From the NCBI GenBank assembly GCA_964036275.1, contig OZ038439.1, positions 62,001-126,000 on the forward strand: a stretch of 64,000 nucleotides of DNA. The letters run 5' to 3'. Below the pieces are notes generated by a model, which made no database searches, was not told the origin of the DNA, and saw nothing but the letters and a program-made list of their open reading frames with translations. Origin of the DNA: Litoditis marina (taxonomy: Eukaryota > Nematoda > Chromadorea > Rhabditida > Rhabditidae). Of the stretch, positions 47,901 to 60,378 are shown in pieces; positions within the stretch are counted from its first letter, which is position 1; every line of letters starts with the position of its first letter. A program made the translations under genes and the position numbers.

Positions 47901-48592
47901 AGTGTGAACGCAGCCTTACGTGTTTGTATTTGTTTGTTTCACGAAATGCAGAGTTTGTATTGGTATAAAAATCTCCGTGATTCCAAAAAACTCTTCTGGG
48001 GTTTTGTATAAAACAGAATTATTGAAATTAAAAACTCACTTCAGTTAGGGTTACATTCGGGTCATCATTGTTGGTTTCAAGTGGTTCATAGCGCACATTC
48101 ACATAGCATGAAGAGCGTCCCGGACATTCATAGGACAGAAAAGCGTCTAAAATTACGATTAAATTTAAAACAACTTTCTGTTAAACATGTTTAACTTTGT
48201 TCCACACAATTCCATGCCAAATGGCCGGTCACTTTTGCAGCACCACCAATCTATGACGAGAGAGCGTGTTGATCAGAGAGATGCAGGCCGTCTGGGGTTG
48301 TCTATGTCTCAATGCCCACCAAACTCTCTCGTTCTTTGAATGTTTCATAGTTGAACCATAGACCACCCAAAACAAACTCAATCTACCACCGTAGCAAAAT
48401 GATAGAAGTGGTTTCTATTCTTAAGTTTAGCCTTAGTGTAAATCACGCGGTCAAAATTCAACTAAATTTCATGACAGCTCGCTAAGTTGCAAAGTTTATA
48501 GCCTCACCACTTTCGTTTCTCGCGAAAGTTCCTCCAGCACATGAGATAGCAGTCGTAGAGGCAATGTAAGACAACAGGTAGGTCATTAACAT
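44969..48592 (-). CDS. Ly6/three-finger-like, probably GPI-anchored protein
   Basis: Five exons: 48592-48508, 48146-48040, 45936-45868, 45397-45314, 45049-44969. All GT-AG and in phase, giving 141 residues. Signal peptide MLMTYLLSYIASTTA, then eight cysteines ending in a CIC-x4-CN pattern, which resembles the C-terminal signature of Ly6/uPAR three-finger domains (the family of nematode ODR-2/HOT and insect Sleepless-like proteins). The last 15 or so residues are hydrophobic after a small-residue patch (SSKPGSS), as expected for a GPI attachment signal. The role is inferred to be extracellular, possibly modulating receptors or channels as other Ly6 proteins do. An alternative ATG lies six bases downstream. 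Intron 2 carries a foldback MITE and a 1.37 kb transposon. Family placement rests on Cys spacing, so it is moderate. Confidence 0.8.
45500..45729. mobile_element. MITE, family S (copy 3)
   Basis: TATAGTTCCGGTCATTCC left end and CTTAGTGGAAATGATA right end with GGCAGCGTGCCAA and GGCACCATGCCAA inside. Intron 3 of the Ly6-like gene. Confidence 0.75.
46381..46493. repeat. Foldback MITE, family F (copy 3)
   Basis: GAGGATTATGTGGACC arm to its inverse, with AAACTGCAAT and ATTGCAGTTT flanking the loop. It lies 50 bp from the larger transposon. Confidence 0.8.
46545..47915. mobile_element. PIF/Harbinger-like non-autonomous DNA transposon, 1371 bp
   Basis: Exact 15 bp terminal inverted repeats GGCTGCGTTCACACT / AGTGTGAACGCAGCC, flanked by TTA on both sides (46542-46544 and 47916-47918). 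A three-base TTA duplication is the PIF/Harbinger hallmark. Both subterminal regions are packed with GCAGCGGC/GCCGCTGC and CATCCAGATG motifs in both orientations. No transposase frame is visible. It sits in intron 2 of the Ly6-like gene. Confidence 0.85.
46965..47330. repeat. Three tandem units of about 120 bp inside the transposon
   Basis: Each unit has a GCACGCGACGCGACAG block, then GTGGATGAAATCGTACCAAA, then GTAGTAGTATCT. Units start near 46968, 47087 and 47206; a truncated fourth begins near 47320. Confidence 0.85.
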
Positions 48593-51500
48593 TATTTAAT
48601 TTTAGAATACAATATAGTATAATATTACGATATGGTCGATGTTATTGTGATATAGCCCAATTTCATGGGACAGACTGGGCGGGATTAATATTAATCGGAA
48701 TTTAAGCGATGGTTTGTTGACAATAACTAGTTTGGAACGAGAATGCGGTACAATTATGGCACGTTAGTCATCAGATTGAAACTATTTGACATAAAAACGA
48801 AATATAACTAGCGAACAGTCGAGAGTATAGGTTCGTTCGATTATAGAAAACAAGTAACTAGTATGAATACACAATTACCAAATTAACCAACTTATTTTTA
48901 GAAATTTTCCACCTTTTGCAAACACTCATCATAAAAACATACTAGTTTGCGGCCCAAATCAATTTGTAAAAAAGGCGGGCTACAGAAATTCATTGAATGG
49001 TCAAGCACAAGTGCAGAGATGTGCAGGCAACAACACCGCACTTTTACAAATTCTAATGTGTTAGCTATTGTTTACTCCATGAATTGGGCTGGACGTATAA
49101 ATAACATTCCGGGTTATAACATAGAAAAGGTAAGGCCTCGAAGGCGAAACTAGCCAACAAATAACGTGAACCAACATGGTAAAATTAATCTTCATAAACC
49201 GGGAATATTCATAAAGCAAATATATCTACAACAAAGCTCGGCGAATGAATCTCACTGGTGAAGATGTTCAATGTAGAAACATCATAATAATACGTTTATT
49301 CCACAAAAATCATACACATGATAGGTTTTTAATACGTTCATTCCACAATAATCATACACATGATACATCATTATGTGGTACCCCTCATAAATAAACACCA
49401 ACTCTCTCACTTGTCCAATGCATGTTCTCTTCGCTCAGTGCTCCCGTGTTTCACACGTTCAATCAGTGTACGTGTTCTGTCCCCCCAAAAAGTATCGGTT
49501 CATTTCATAGACGAGACAAGTATGCATTATCTCCCCTGTTTACAGCCATTTTCGACTGACAGCTCCTTTTTCGACTTTTCCCCTCTTATCTGTCAATACG
49601 AGTAATAAAATAGTGACAGCCAGCTACCGTTACACTCCATTAAAGAGTTGCACTTCTCTGGACACAAAAATACACAAAAACAGCGTTCTGAGAGCAATAG
49701 TGCTGGCGAAATTCTCTAGTTCTCTAGTTTTGGGAAAATGCAGTTTGCGGTTTTCGAAAAAATCGAGTGTTGTTCTGAAAACATCCTTTCGGGGTTTTTC
49801 GAGTTGAGTCGAGTCGAGTTTCAAAAAAGACTTCAGCAACCCAGGAAGCCGGAAAAACAAAAGAACGAGGTGGATATTGAAAAAAAATTGTGTCTTGAGC
49901 AAGTTTGAGTTGTAGTTTGATGTGGAACACAGCGACAACTCACATATCATGTCTGAAACCAATCGAGTTTAGACTACAAACACAGCATGAAGGAACAAAA
50001 CTATTTTGTCTGTCGTTTTGCATGAAGTAGAAACTGTATCTCCCGATGGCGTTAGTTGTTGGTATTGGGTTATACAGTGTACTGCTAGTGAAACGAATGG
50101 CAGCGTGAAACGTGTGTAACATAATACAGAGTGTCTGAACATTTTGGAATGTGGTCATTACATTTGCTTCTGATACGTCGCAAAAATTACTCGCATCATG
50201 GTCGCTTCTAAGATGATTCACTGTTTCACAATCTGGTAAAACAACGAATCTAGCTGAAATCAAATAGTATGCGATGTGTTGTGAAACAAGAATTTTGGTT
50301 ATGAGCCATACAAATAATTGAGAGTAGTAATTTTGTAGAAGTAGCCCGATATCAACAATCAGTTTAGCTTGTTGATTCAAGCATTGAGCTTCTGTGAAAT
50401 AGTTTTTCTTCAAAATTTATGATGTTGTAATAAAAAATTTCAAAGCAAGGCACACTTGCTTCAAACTCCCGATAGGTCCAGACAAATTTAAGATGTGACT
50501 TAAATTCGGGAAATCAGTATTCGAAACCGAGAAAACCAATACAAGTTCACAAGTGTCTCTCTTTTTCTGTGATTCCGGATCACTTTAATCTACTTTTTTC
50601 GTTGCTGCGAGAGACGTTTTCCGACTCCACAACAGAAAACTAAGAAAAGAAAATTAAATTTTGGATGGTCTGAGATTATCTTCTCACAATACTGGTCTGA
50701 CCCTAGTTCTGTTCCGACATTGTGCCAAAAAAGACGAAAATCAGAGGGTTGTAAACGACAATCAATGTGTGTTCGGAGGGTACTTGATAAGCACTATATT
50801 TTAATTGCAACCGTTCCCTTTCGGATATCTTCCATTTGTTATACGGTATATAATAACGTTTCCTGAAGATAAAAACTATCATATAGTTCTTGTCATTCTT
50901 ACTTGTCGTTTGGCGGAGTGCCAATGAAAAGCTGCACAGTTTTTCACTTACTGTGAGAAGAAGGAAGAGCCCAGAACGAGAATTGGTTTGAAACGTTCTG
51001 ACAGGGTGGAAAGGTGATGATTCGTATTGGTCAATCTCGTTGAACCTCAAAACATTGAGTTGCTACTCTAAGGTTGACAACCGAGTTGTTTACCAAAGTT
51101 CGCCGAAAACCCAAGCTGTAAATCAAGGTTCAGACAGTTTACCGAGAACTTGGTGCACAATTGTGCACGAAGCTTCGATTTTACAACTTGATATCAACTA
51201 GTGACCAATTTGGTTGGGCGAACCTGGGTAAACAACTCATTATACTGAATAACTCAACAACACTTGTAAGAACGTTTTGATTTCAAGTTCTGCTCCCTTT
51301 TGGTAGATTCACCATAAGTATTAGTATATTTTGTTGTAAGTGTCTAGGCTTTCTAGAATCCATGCGGCTTTAGATAATAGATCTGAGTGGTGTTGTCTCT
51401 AGTCCCTTTCTGAGCGGCTGTAATTTGGTCTAAGCAGCTCAGTTACTGTTCCTACATTTTCTCGCTTTTCATTAATCCAAAAGCTACTAGTTTGAACTCA

Positions 51501-52232
51501 ACGTACCTACTATTTTGACATATTGGAACCCGATGCAACCTGTATGTTTTCACTGTTCTTAACGTATTCAATGACATTGGAACGATTCATACAATTTTTG
51601 TGTTAGCTTTTAATTCTTGAGCATACTATTGTAGACTGATGATTTAACGTGATACTACGAATACTATTGACTCATTGTGTTCTATAGTTCTTTTTAGAAT
51701 ATTTCTTCCATATCCTTATTCGATACCATCATACAAATGAACATACTAAGGACCATTTTTCATACGAAAAACATAATTTCACATAGAAAATATTGGTTCA
51801 GTGTTGGTTTTGTCGTAATAGAGATAAAAACTTATCCAAATATCACAGCCTTGAAAATTCAACAAAAACAACCAAATACAAAACTCACCAATCCGTACTT
51901 GAAAGTGTTGTGAAAGATTCTCGATATGGAAAGTGCAATATTTCTGGGTGACTTAGTCATTTATCACATTTTCGTAAGCAACACTATGTGCTCTATTGCT
52001 AATCACTTTCTTCATAGTCGGAAAAGTGAATCAAAGTCGTCAATGATCTACTATAATCAGCTCAACCAATCTTTTCTCTATAGCTAATCATTTTAGTCAT
52101 AGTAGCAAAAGCGAATCAGCACTTTCGACGATCTACTATTATCAGCTCAGTCACAATTCTTTCAATATTATGACGTCTACTGCTATTTTCGGATAGATCT
52201 ATCTGTGTGTCGAAGGCAGGCGGCGTGTAGTC

Positions 52233-52462
52233 GACACCATTCCTACTAAGACTCCTACAGAACACATTCAATTTTTCCAATAACTGTTTCCTGATGCTAA
52301 ACTAATCTCTGTCGGTAAAATGTTGGTACACTCTTTGCAATATGGGAGCAGAATCATCTGTCGGAATTGTAGACCTTTCCAATAACATTAAAGCAATTTA
52401 AACGTGTTTAAAGTTTTGTATTCCTACTGTAGGAGTCTCAGTAGGAAGGAAAGAGACTATAA
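52233..52462. mobile_element. MITE with CCTACTGAGACTCCTACAGTA ends (copy 2)
   Basis: CATTCCTACTAAGACTCCTACAG at the left and CTGTAGGAGTCTCAGTAGGA at the right, outer right border ACTATA. Confidence 0.75.
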
Positions 52463-52641
52463 CAATCTTTCGAATCTCATGAGAAGCTCATACGACTCTC
52501 TCATGAGAATCTCATAAACACCTAAGAGCTACTCGTTAACTTCCAGTGTTTCAGCGTAGCAATCAATATAATTTCCTAAAAAGTTTGTGAGATACTGCTC
52601 GTGAGGCATCTCACGAGCTGTTGAAGGATTGCTACCGCGCC
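52463..52641. mobile_element. MITE, family P (copy 3)
   Basis: Directly abuts the previous MITE. ATCTCATGAGAAGCTCAT-type palindromes and the right end GGATTGCTACCGCGCC remain; the left end is lost. Confidence 0.65.
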
Positions 52642-55600
52642 AAATAGAATACTGTGGCCCTATTCACCAATATCACGGGAAGCTAAGAGAGCTTCTTGCA
52701 CCTCTGAATCCTTCTTGGAAGCAGACTGTTTTTGTGTTCTACCTTCCTGTAGGGAGGTATTTTAGCTTTCGGGAATCGAGGAATGCTGTCGCAGTTTCCA
52801 GGAAAAGTCTTTTTTCAAAAGTAGTTTTCTGCTGGATATTGCTTTCAAATTTTTTTCAAAACCAAGTAAGTAAGCCAACCGTACATTATTTTTCAATGGT
52901 GTTGTGCGTTCGTTTTTTGACTTAGACTATTGTAGACACGTACCGAAATGTCAACGTTTGTATATGAACTCCTATATGAACTCGTCCATATTTGATTATT
53001 TGATTTTCGTTCGCCGAAGCTAAATCTCTCATACGTGATTAGTCATTAGTTTGAGGTTGTGTGTGACACAAAGTATTTTGAAACTATGCGATGACAAAAA
53101 GTTATCTAGCAGTTCCCGATTCGTACCGGAAGTGTCCGAAGTGCGTGTAAAGGTCAAGTATATTGACGTATTTTTCAATTCCAATCAACAAAACAGTGTA
53201 ACTTCAAAAATAACTTGAACTTAGTCCCTTTCTCTGTCTATTCAAATACTACATTCTCGTGGCTGTGCACTTCCTGAATTGGTGTGGATACTCTTTTTTC
53301 GGACACCCCAGTGAAAATGGCGAACGCCTAAACCAACATGGAACTGTCTGATATGTTTTTGACGGATTTAACAGATCACAAACCATTTTGACACCATTTC
53401 TCATATTTTGATGTTTCCGAGGCTTGTATTTTCTCTTTAAATGTTATTTCAAGTAGGCTCTGTTTCCAGTAAGGCTCAAACTCTGTTCGGCTGTGTGGCT
53501 TGGAAAAGTTTCTGTATTGTTCATTTGGTCACGAACCATAGTTTTGGTTCGTCACTTTCACCTTCATTTCGAGTTTTGTCGGTTTTCATGATGTGTGGAA
53601 AATAACGAAAGGAAAATTTGCGTTGTTCAAATTCAATTTGGGGTAGAAACTTCGTGTTTTAGATTTGAAATAACAACCGTTTCTCCTATTCCAAAGTCCA
53701 ACAAACTATTTGGTTCAAAAACCGTCGTCCAGCACTGTTAAATTGCTTGTAATACTTCGTGCGCGTAACCATACCCTTTTTCTGCCCCACTGTTCTCTCC
53801 ATTCACCCATTTGGAGTGCCACATACTATGTGGAAGTAACGTGTTCAATCGTGAATAAATATATTCTATTGTTCTACATCAATAAAGATTACTCTGAACC
53901 AAACAAATAGTGAACATGTATTTTCCACCCATTTCGCGCTGTTTTGAAACTTTTTTGTCTGCGTGTTCGAATTGATGTTATCTCTGAGATTCGACTGTAC
54001 CATCTTAGTATTAGAGGAGGCAAAAAACCTCAAGGTCGAAAAATCAAACCGACGACAAAAAGTCTGTTCTCACTATAAATCTGAAGAAAAAACAATTAAT
54101 CCACCCAGTATAAGTATAAGTCATTTCCTGATTGTAAGCTTAATTCATTGCAGATAGAATGTTAATCTCGAAGCATTCCATGAAAATGTTCCGTTATCCC
54201 AATTCAAAACTTATTCTCGCGAACAAACATTATTTTACATTTTGGTGGCAATTTTTTGTTAAATTACTTGGACATCAAAATTGCAATATTCATTGTTCGA
54301 GAAGAAACCATGCCGAAAACCTTCATAAAAACAAAACGTTGAAGAAGGGTATAGGTTACAAAATTTTGTACTATGAATATGCAACACATTTGGTCAGAAC
54401 GGGAGCAATAAAAAGTATCGACTTCCTTTCACCGGTAAATAGAATCAAGACACACGCTACACGTTCACACACGTGTTCACTGTTCACGTATACTATTCCA
54501 TTGTCACAAAAATGGACGAATAATTAATACGTTCTCTACCTGTGGGGGTTGCTGCTCTCGTTTTCAGATAACATTAATAAAACTGTGCAGTCTGAGAGAA
54601 AAAACTCTAAAAACTACCACAGATTTGGTTATACACAGTACTGTGATTTTGTAATACCTCCAAATATACTAATGATAAAAGGCATACTCCCGTACAAACC
54701 GATATTAGCACTTTTTCATTTTACGTTCTCAAATTGTGCTGTGTTTAATGTGGTGTACTTGACTTGACTACCACCAAAAACTTTAAACCAACACATACAC
54801 AATCTAAAATTTGTTGATTTTGTTATTTGTTCCCAACCACATGGCTCAAAGATTTGTTTAATCAGCAAAGTAAAAGGTGTGAATTCGCATTTTTGGAGCT
54901 ATTTTTGTGAAACGTTGACAGAAAAATAAGAAGTTCTTACATTTTTTTTCGAATTCGGAAAAATTTTGTTTTATGAATACCAAAGTTGGTCGACAACTCT
55001 TTCTAAATTGAAGAACCAGATTTTCTGACATATTGCTCACTCGTGTCAAGTTTTTTTTCAACAGACCTCTCATGAAGTTCAGATTTTCGTCTCGTAAAAC
55101 TGGTTCAATATCGTGAAAAATGGAGCAACCTGAAAGTACGTGAAATCCGCAAAAATCAGACGAAAACTGAACATCACAAGTTATTAATTGCAAGAATAGT
55201 TACCACGATAACTAAACTACAAAGTTGTATTTGTTCTCCTCAATAAATTGTCCCCGGTTTTGAGCAGAAATTTGTCGAACCTTATAGGAAACTTTACATG
55301 TTTGCAATTTTTTTTGGTTCGGTCCAAATGACCTCTATGGGGGTTTGTGACACGGGTGTCACTGTAAAAAGTAGCACGGAAAAGAGGTTGAGGCTAGAAA
55401 AAACGCGGTTGGTTGGCTTTATCGAAACAAACTATCTTTCTACAGAACATAGATGGTACAAACATGCATTTAATCGCGATCGACAGGTACACTTTCTCAC
55501 TGTCAACAAACCTCACTTCGTTTTGCACCAACCTCAACATTTACAGTACGAGTGTATAAGATTTTTCACAAAACAGTTTCGTATGAGCAAAATTTTCACA

Positions 55601-56584
55601 ACACGCAGCAAAATTTTTCTGTATGAATTCTCCAAGTTCAGCACTTGTGGGTGGGATTGATCAAAAACAAGACCTGGCTGGCTCTATTTCATGCGGTCAC
55701 GGTTTGTTACAGCATACATCAGGAAAAACGACTCTTGATGCGATTTTGTACTTCTGTAGGAGATGTCAAATAGCTCATAAACAGCCAATGCAGAACGAGA
55801 TGTTCCGAAAAGTAATGCCGGATCACTAACTTCGACAAAAGCGAGTCAAATTCTGAAAAGCTGAATTTAATCGTTAGGTAGAATTCAACATTCGCCCTAG
55901 GAATTTTGTTGTAGGAATCTTTTCTAACTCTAATTTAACACTAAGTTGAACTCACCACAATCCATGATCCTTGGTTGTCAAAACAGTTGTTTTCCTAACT
56001 AATGTACATTAACCCAGCCTTAACCTTTGACCCAAAGTATAATAAACCATTTTCAGTTCTGAATATATATTAAGTTAGAGTCAACCCACCACCTCTGACC
56101 TTAAGTTGGGTGAACCGCCTCAGACATAATGCCCGCAGGCGTCTCAGGTTTCGGAGACTGTTCCTTTCCATTTGCAACGAGACAACTGTTGCAAAAAAGA
56201 ACTGGTAATAGGATCCTGCAAAGACAAGGTTGGAGAAGAGACACACTTTTTGAAGTTCTTGTTGCCACTGCAACTTTTGTTACAAACGAACTATCTCGTT
56301 TCTCATCATTGCTCTTTATCTTGTTTTTTTATTTATTTGGATTAGCGGCTCTCTTTTTCATCCTTCTCTTCTTCATTTTGTCTCTCTCTCTCTCTTTATT
56401 TTCTCATTATTTCTCTTTTGTCCTTATTCTTTCTACTCTCACCCCTTTTCTCAGTTAGATTATTTCTCTCAAACCCTACACGTTATTCGGAAAACCCGGC
56501 GTGGTGAGCTAATCCGGCGTGTTCACTCAGGATCTCGTGGATCTACTCTTCATAACCTCTTTCCCCTCCTTTTCCCAGAATCGG

Positions 56585-58389
56585 ATGACCAATAATTCTC
56601 CCAAAGTGTCTCGTCATCGCGCCACATCACACCTCCACACGGCCACGCTGGTCTCGCTATTCCTAATCTCTTTTTTATCCCCTCAAGACGATATTAAACG
56701 TCATTTAATACAAAATACAGCTGCCGACGACAGATTCGGAGCTCAAATCCGATCAACCACGCAACTACGTCAGCCGTGAGATGCTCACCACCGCCACTTC
56801 GAGTTAGCATGTAAAGTTGAGAGAAAAAACAACATAAAAAGGATGAAAAAATATTTTTTTCAAAGAAGAAGTGTTCTTAATCCATAATCAGTCTGGAATC
56901 TTCTGAGACAAATCCCAGCCAATTAACGAGCCACTTCGGTAGCGATCTGGGCAAGTTTCGATCGTGCAGGCCAGAGAGACGTAGACTGCAAGATGATTTT
57001 TTGCTATCTCTTCGACCACCTTCTCTTGCTGCTTTAGCTGACCAATTTCCTCACATTTTCCAGAGTCATTCAACAAATTATGGATAGATTCTGTCTTTTC
57101 TTTGTTTTTGACTATAGCTCAAAGTGTTTTTGACACGCTAACCGAGGAGTTCTTCATTTAGCGTTCATATTTATTCATTCACGTCGCTTCGTTACGAGGC
57201 GATGCTCATCATACATGTCACAGTTCGCGTTACTATGCCTTTATAGAGAAGATATGCAAGTAATAGTGGCATTGAAGCAATGTCAAGCAAGTGGTAAGCT
57301 CAACCCGGCGGCGTAGCAATCCCTCAACAATCTCATGAGATACCTCATGAGCTATGAGCATTAGCTTCTCATGAGATTCTGTCGATTTCTATGCCACAAC
57401 ATTAAGATTTCACGTATATCTCATGAGGTATCTCATGAGAAACTCAAATGAACTTCTCATGAGATCGGAGGAATTGCTACGCCGCCTGATCGAGTACCTA
57501 GCACTGTAGCAAAGTCTGAAGAAAGGGTCATTTTTGAGCTGGACTATCTTTTGACCGCCCGATCCGGACTGTGATCACGTACAATATAGTCGTCGCCCAT
57601 GGAAAAGCTAGAAGGTACTGCATATCTCACTTTCCGCTGTGTAACACATGTCCTCGGCGAATATTTTGTGCCCTGCTACGAATATTTTGCTCGCAGGTTC
57701 GATTCCGGCGAGATGCTAAAATTTATAAATTTGGCACACACTATAAGCATAGGAAGTTGGCAACTATATGGCGATAATGTGAACAGGTCCTCAATAAGGT
57801 GGAGCTCACGACTTGCTTGACTTTGCTACCATGCCTGATCGTACTCTGACCACAGAGTTGTCAACTCCCTATGTTTAGGCCTAGTGCTGACCACTTAGTT
57901 CAGCTCGGAGGTGATACTTTCTAGATACTTTGCTACGTTGCCAGTTCGCTCGAGGAAATTCATCTATATTTCATCAATAAACAATAGTTGCTATGAAAAA
58001 AACCTAGTTTCTGATTTCGGCAGGGTGGCTAACCTTAGAAGGAGTTGTCTTGTACTAGAGAGACCTACTAAACTCTATACGGGATTGGGAAGAATTTACC
58101 TAACTTACAAAGTTCTGGTGAAAAGTTTGAACTTTGTAGGTTAGGTAAATTCCTGCCGTGGTTAGACAGAGTGCGCTCTCCACTTCTATCATTTTGCAGC
58201 GATGCTCACACTTACTTCCTGTTCACGGTGTACGCAACCAAATATCCGCCTACGATACAAAAGACTAGTAGACCCAAATTAGAACATTGTGTTTTCGAGC
58301 ACATTTATATTATTCCTGATCTGTTAGCAGCCCACAGTCCTCCACCCCCATCGACAGAACCAAATGACGACGCTTCTGACGTCAAATGA
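56585..58389 (+). CDS. Hypothetical two-exon gene
   Basis: Exons 56585-56775 and 58200-58389 join in phase 2 across a GT-AG intron and give 126 residues. The ATG lies six bases after a ttttcccag acceptor, a possible trans-splice site. The N-terminal third has one hydrophobic segment (HTATLVSLFLISFLS, residues about 20-34) preceded by basic residues, compatible with a type II membrane anchor. The C terminus is Pro-rich then acidic and ends DDASDVK. The intron holds three MITEs, one inside another. No family is recognised. Evidence is only frame agreement, splice sites and raised GC content in both exons. Confidence 0.5.
57307..57486. mobile_element. MITE, family P (copy 4)
   Basis: Best copy: GGCGGCGTAGCAATCCCTC at the left and GAATTGCTACGCCGCC at the right, with several TCTCATGAGA palindromes inside. 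Confidence 0.85.
57499..57834. mobile_element. MITE with GCACyGTAGCAAAGTC ends (copy 2), carrying a nested element
   Basis: Left GCACTGTAGCAAAGTC and right GACTTTGCTACCATGC ends match the MITE inside the astacin pseudogene. Its interior is split by the tRNA-like TIR element at 57595-57745, so that insertion is younger. Confidence 0.8.
57595..57745 (+). mobile_element. TIR element with tRNA-like core (copy 7, nested)
   Basis: TATAGTCGTCGCCCATGG start and GGCACACACTATA end. The box A half is deleted, but GCAGGTTCGATTCCGGCGAG, containing box B, is intact. Confidence 0.8.
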
Positions 58390-60378
58390 GCGTAAGACGT
58401 GGGTGGTGGGGCGATTATTACCAACGTTTTAACACATCTTCCATACTCAGTCTCTAGTATCTCGTTGATCAGTCGCACTTTGTGTAGTCCTCTCTTTTTC
58501 CACTCAGAAATACTGTTTAGAGACTCATGGTTTCCTAGTTCAAAAGTTAGCAGTTTTGTGTTTAGTTCTGATACTCTACGAACACGATTCTCAATTTTCA
58601 ACTAGAAAACAATCATTAGAAAACTTGTGTGTAGAATGAAGGATCCTATGATATGGAATAAAAGAGCGTTTCTCGTATTTGCCTTCTCTAAACAGACTTT
58701 TCTGGCACCGAAGCAAGATGTACTGCTTCTGGTTGTATGATGCAGTGAAGTTTATTTCATATTTACCCGAAAGTAGGAGCTCGGGTAACTCTCGCTTGAG
58801 AATCTCAGTATAATTAGAACTCATACCTTTCACCCTTCACCTTCACGCCGCAACACAGCCTAGCCTGAGATATCCCAGTTCGGGCATTTGATAACGTTTA
58901 AGTACTCAAAACACAGCCGCCAATCCAACGCTTTCATCTACGTGAAAAGAGGGGATCGAGAATTCTCCATCTCCGCCTCTAATGACACATTGGAATCAAA
59001 CTCCACTCTCCGCTCTTCTTTAATGACCATCTTATGACTTCATCCTATTTGACTAGAACTTTGATTGCCTAATACCTTAATCACGGGATGACTAAGAGAA
59101 TAACCGGAGAAGAATACAAACATTCCTTCTGAATAAGGGCGGAGTCTGGATTTAGATACCACCCTTCATCCTCACTCGCTGACTCTGCTGGTAGAGTCGG
59201 TTTCAATTGCTCGTGGACTGCTACAGTAAGACGTGGACACCTCCAATCCAATGTTCAGCATGTGAACGTTTCAGAAACACTGATGATGTGGTTTCTCGAA
59301 CTTGCACTTTACAGAATGGTTGAAAAAAAAACGGGTAAAAACCAACTACCCGGTTAAAGAATCCGTCCCTCTCTAATTTTTACTTTCGAGTTAACAATCT
59401 GACCCTATGCAAATGAAAAACCATTATCAAAAATATATACTTTTATATCCCTATCTTGCTTCGTTTTCTCTGAAAAGTGCCATACTTAATGACACCGATA
59501 GGGGGGTTGCGTACGGGGTATGCTCAAAATGGCCTATAGAAGTGCAAAATTGATTTTAACACTTTGTCACATACGAGTACACATTAAACAACTGAAAAAT
59601 TCTGGATGTGAATTAACCAAGTCAAGTTGCGTCACAGTGAAAATGTTCATTTCCCCTTCTTTATTGCTTGATGTTATGCAAATTTTACAATTTTTCAATT
59701 AGAAAAGTGTTTCATTGTCTATGGGAAGACATTAAGAAACTTTTTTGAGCCTTTTAAATTTTTCGTGAAACCCAAATTGTAGTGGAACGGTATCTTTAAT
59801 GGTCAGCTGACGTGGTTGCCGAAGCACCCAGTTCAATAGAGAAATCATGGAATTGTTTTTTGTGACTTGAATAATACTTTCCTGCTTAACCTCTTGTGCA
59901 CAAAGCTGTGTTTTACTAGGCGTTCACGGACAAGTTATGTGACCGCGAAAATACCGCTGCTGCTAAACGCAACCTCCCTTAACGGGTACTTGCATCTACC
60001 AGAACTTGACACCTCTTCGAGACCGTCATCCCTCAATCTTCAGGAGGTGGCTACTTGTAGCAACACTGAGCACTGTTTTATACCGTCCCTCAAACGTTTC
60101 ATGACTATGAACAAATGAGTAGGTTGTTAGGTCAGAGCCAGCCGAACTAGTAGCCAGAATGAAAATCTGGAGGAACTTTACGAGTTGTCCTAATAAGGTA
60201 CGTGTTCAACTGGACACAACCTTTTGTTCCATGTCCTGTTGTCGAGAAACCTCAAGAACCTCGAGGTATAATGTTGGATTTTATTTAAAAAAAACCGAAC
60301 GCGAAGAGTAAGGGTAAGATGTTTTAAGGAGAAGGGTGAATTCACCGTCTCCATGGCCTGGAAAAGTCATATACCTAC

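Larger units (their letters stand above)
48593..56584. other. Long gene-poor region
   Basis: No gene I can support over 8 kb. Visible items are a decayed TCGAG element near 49712-49826, an unexplained minus-strand frame at 49940-50413, possible receptor-like remnants on minus at 50703-51050, half a family S MITE near 50877-50935, and the MITEs at 52233-52641. The rest is AT-rich without splice-supported frames. It may hold distal regulatory sequence of the DM-domain gene. Confidence 0.5.

Noticed and set aside
54159..54527. 122-residue plus frame in the gene-poor region
   Set aside because: AT-rich, no splice sites or recognisable domain, and length is near what chance allows in this composition.
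56129..56458. Frame of 109 residues rich in Phe, Leu and Ser
   Set aside because: Low-complexity CT-rich DNA without splice signals; it resembles a membrane protein only because of base composition.
58421..58833. Possible minus-strand gene (frames of 80 and 98 residues)
   Set aside because: A tttctag acceptor starts one frame, but no upstream donor gives a compatible phase, and part of it is antisense to the better-supported plus-strand exon.
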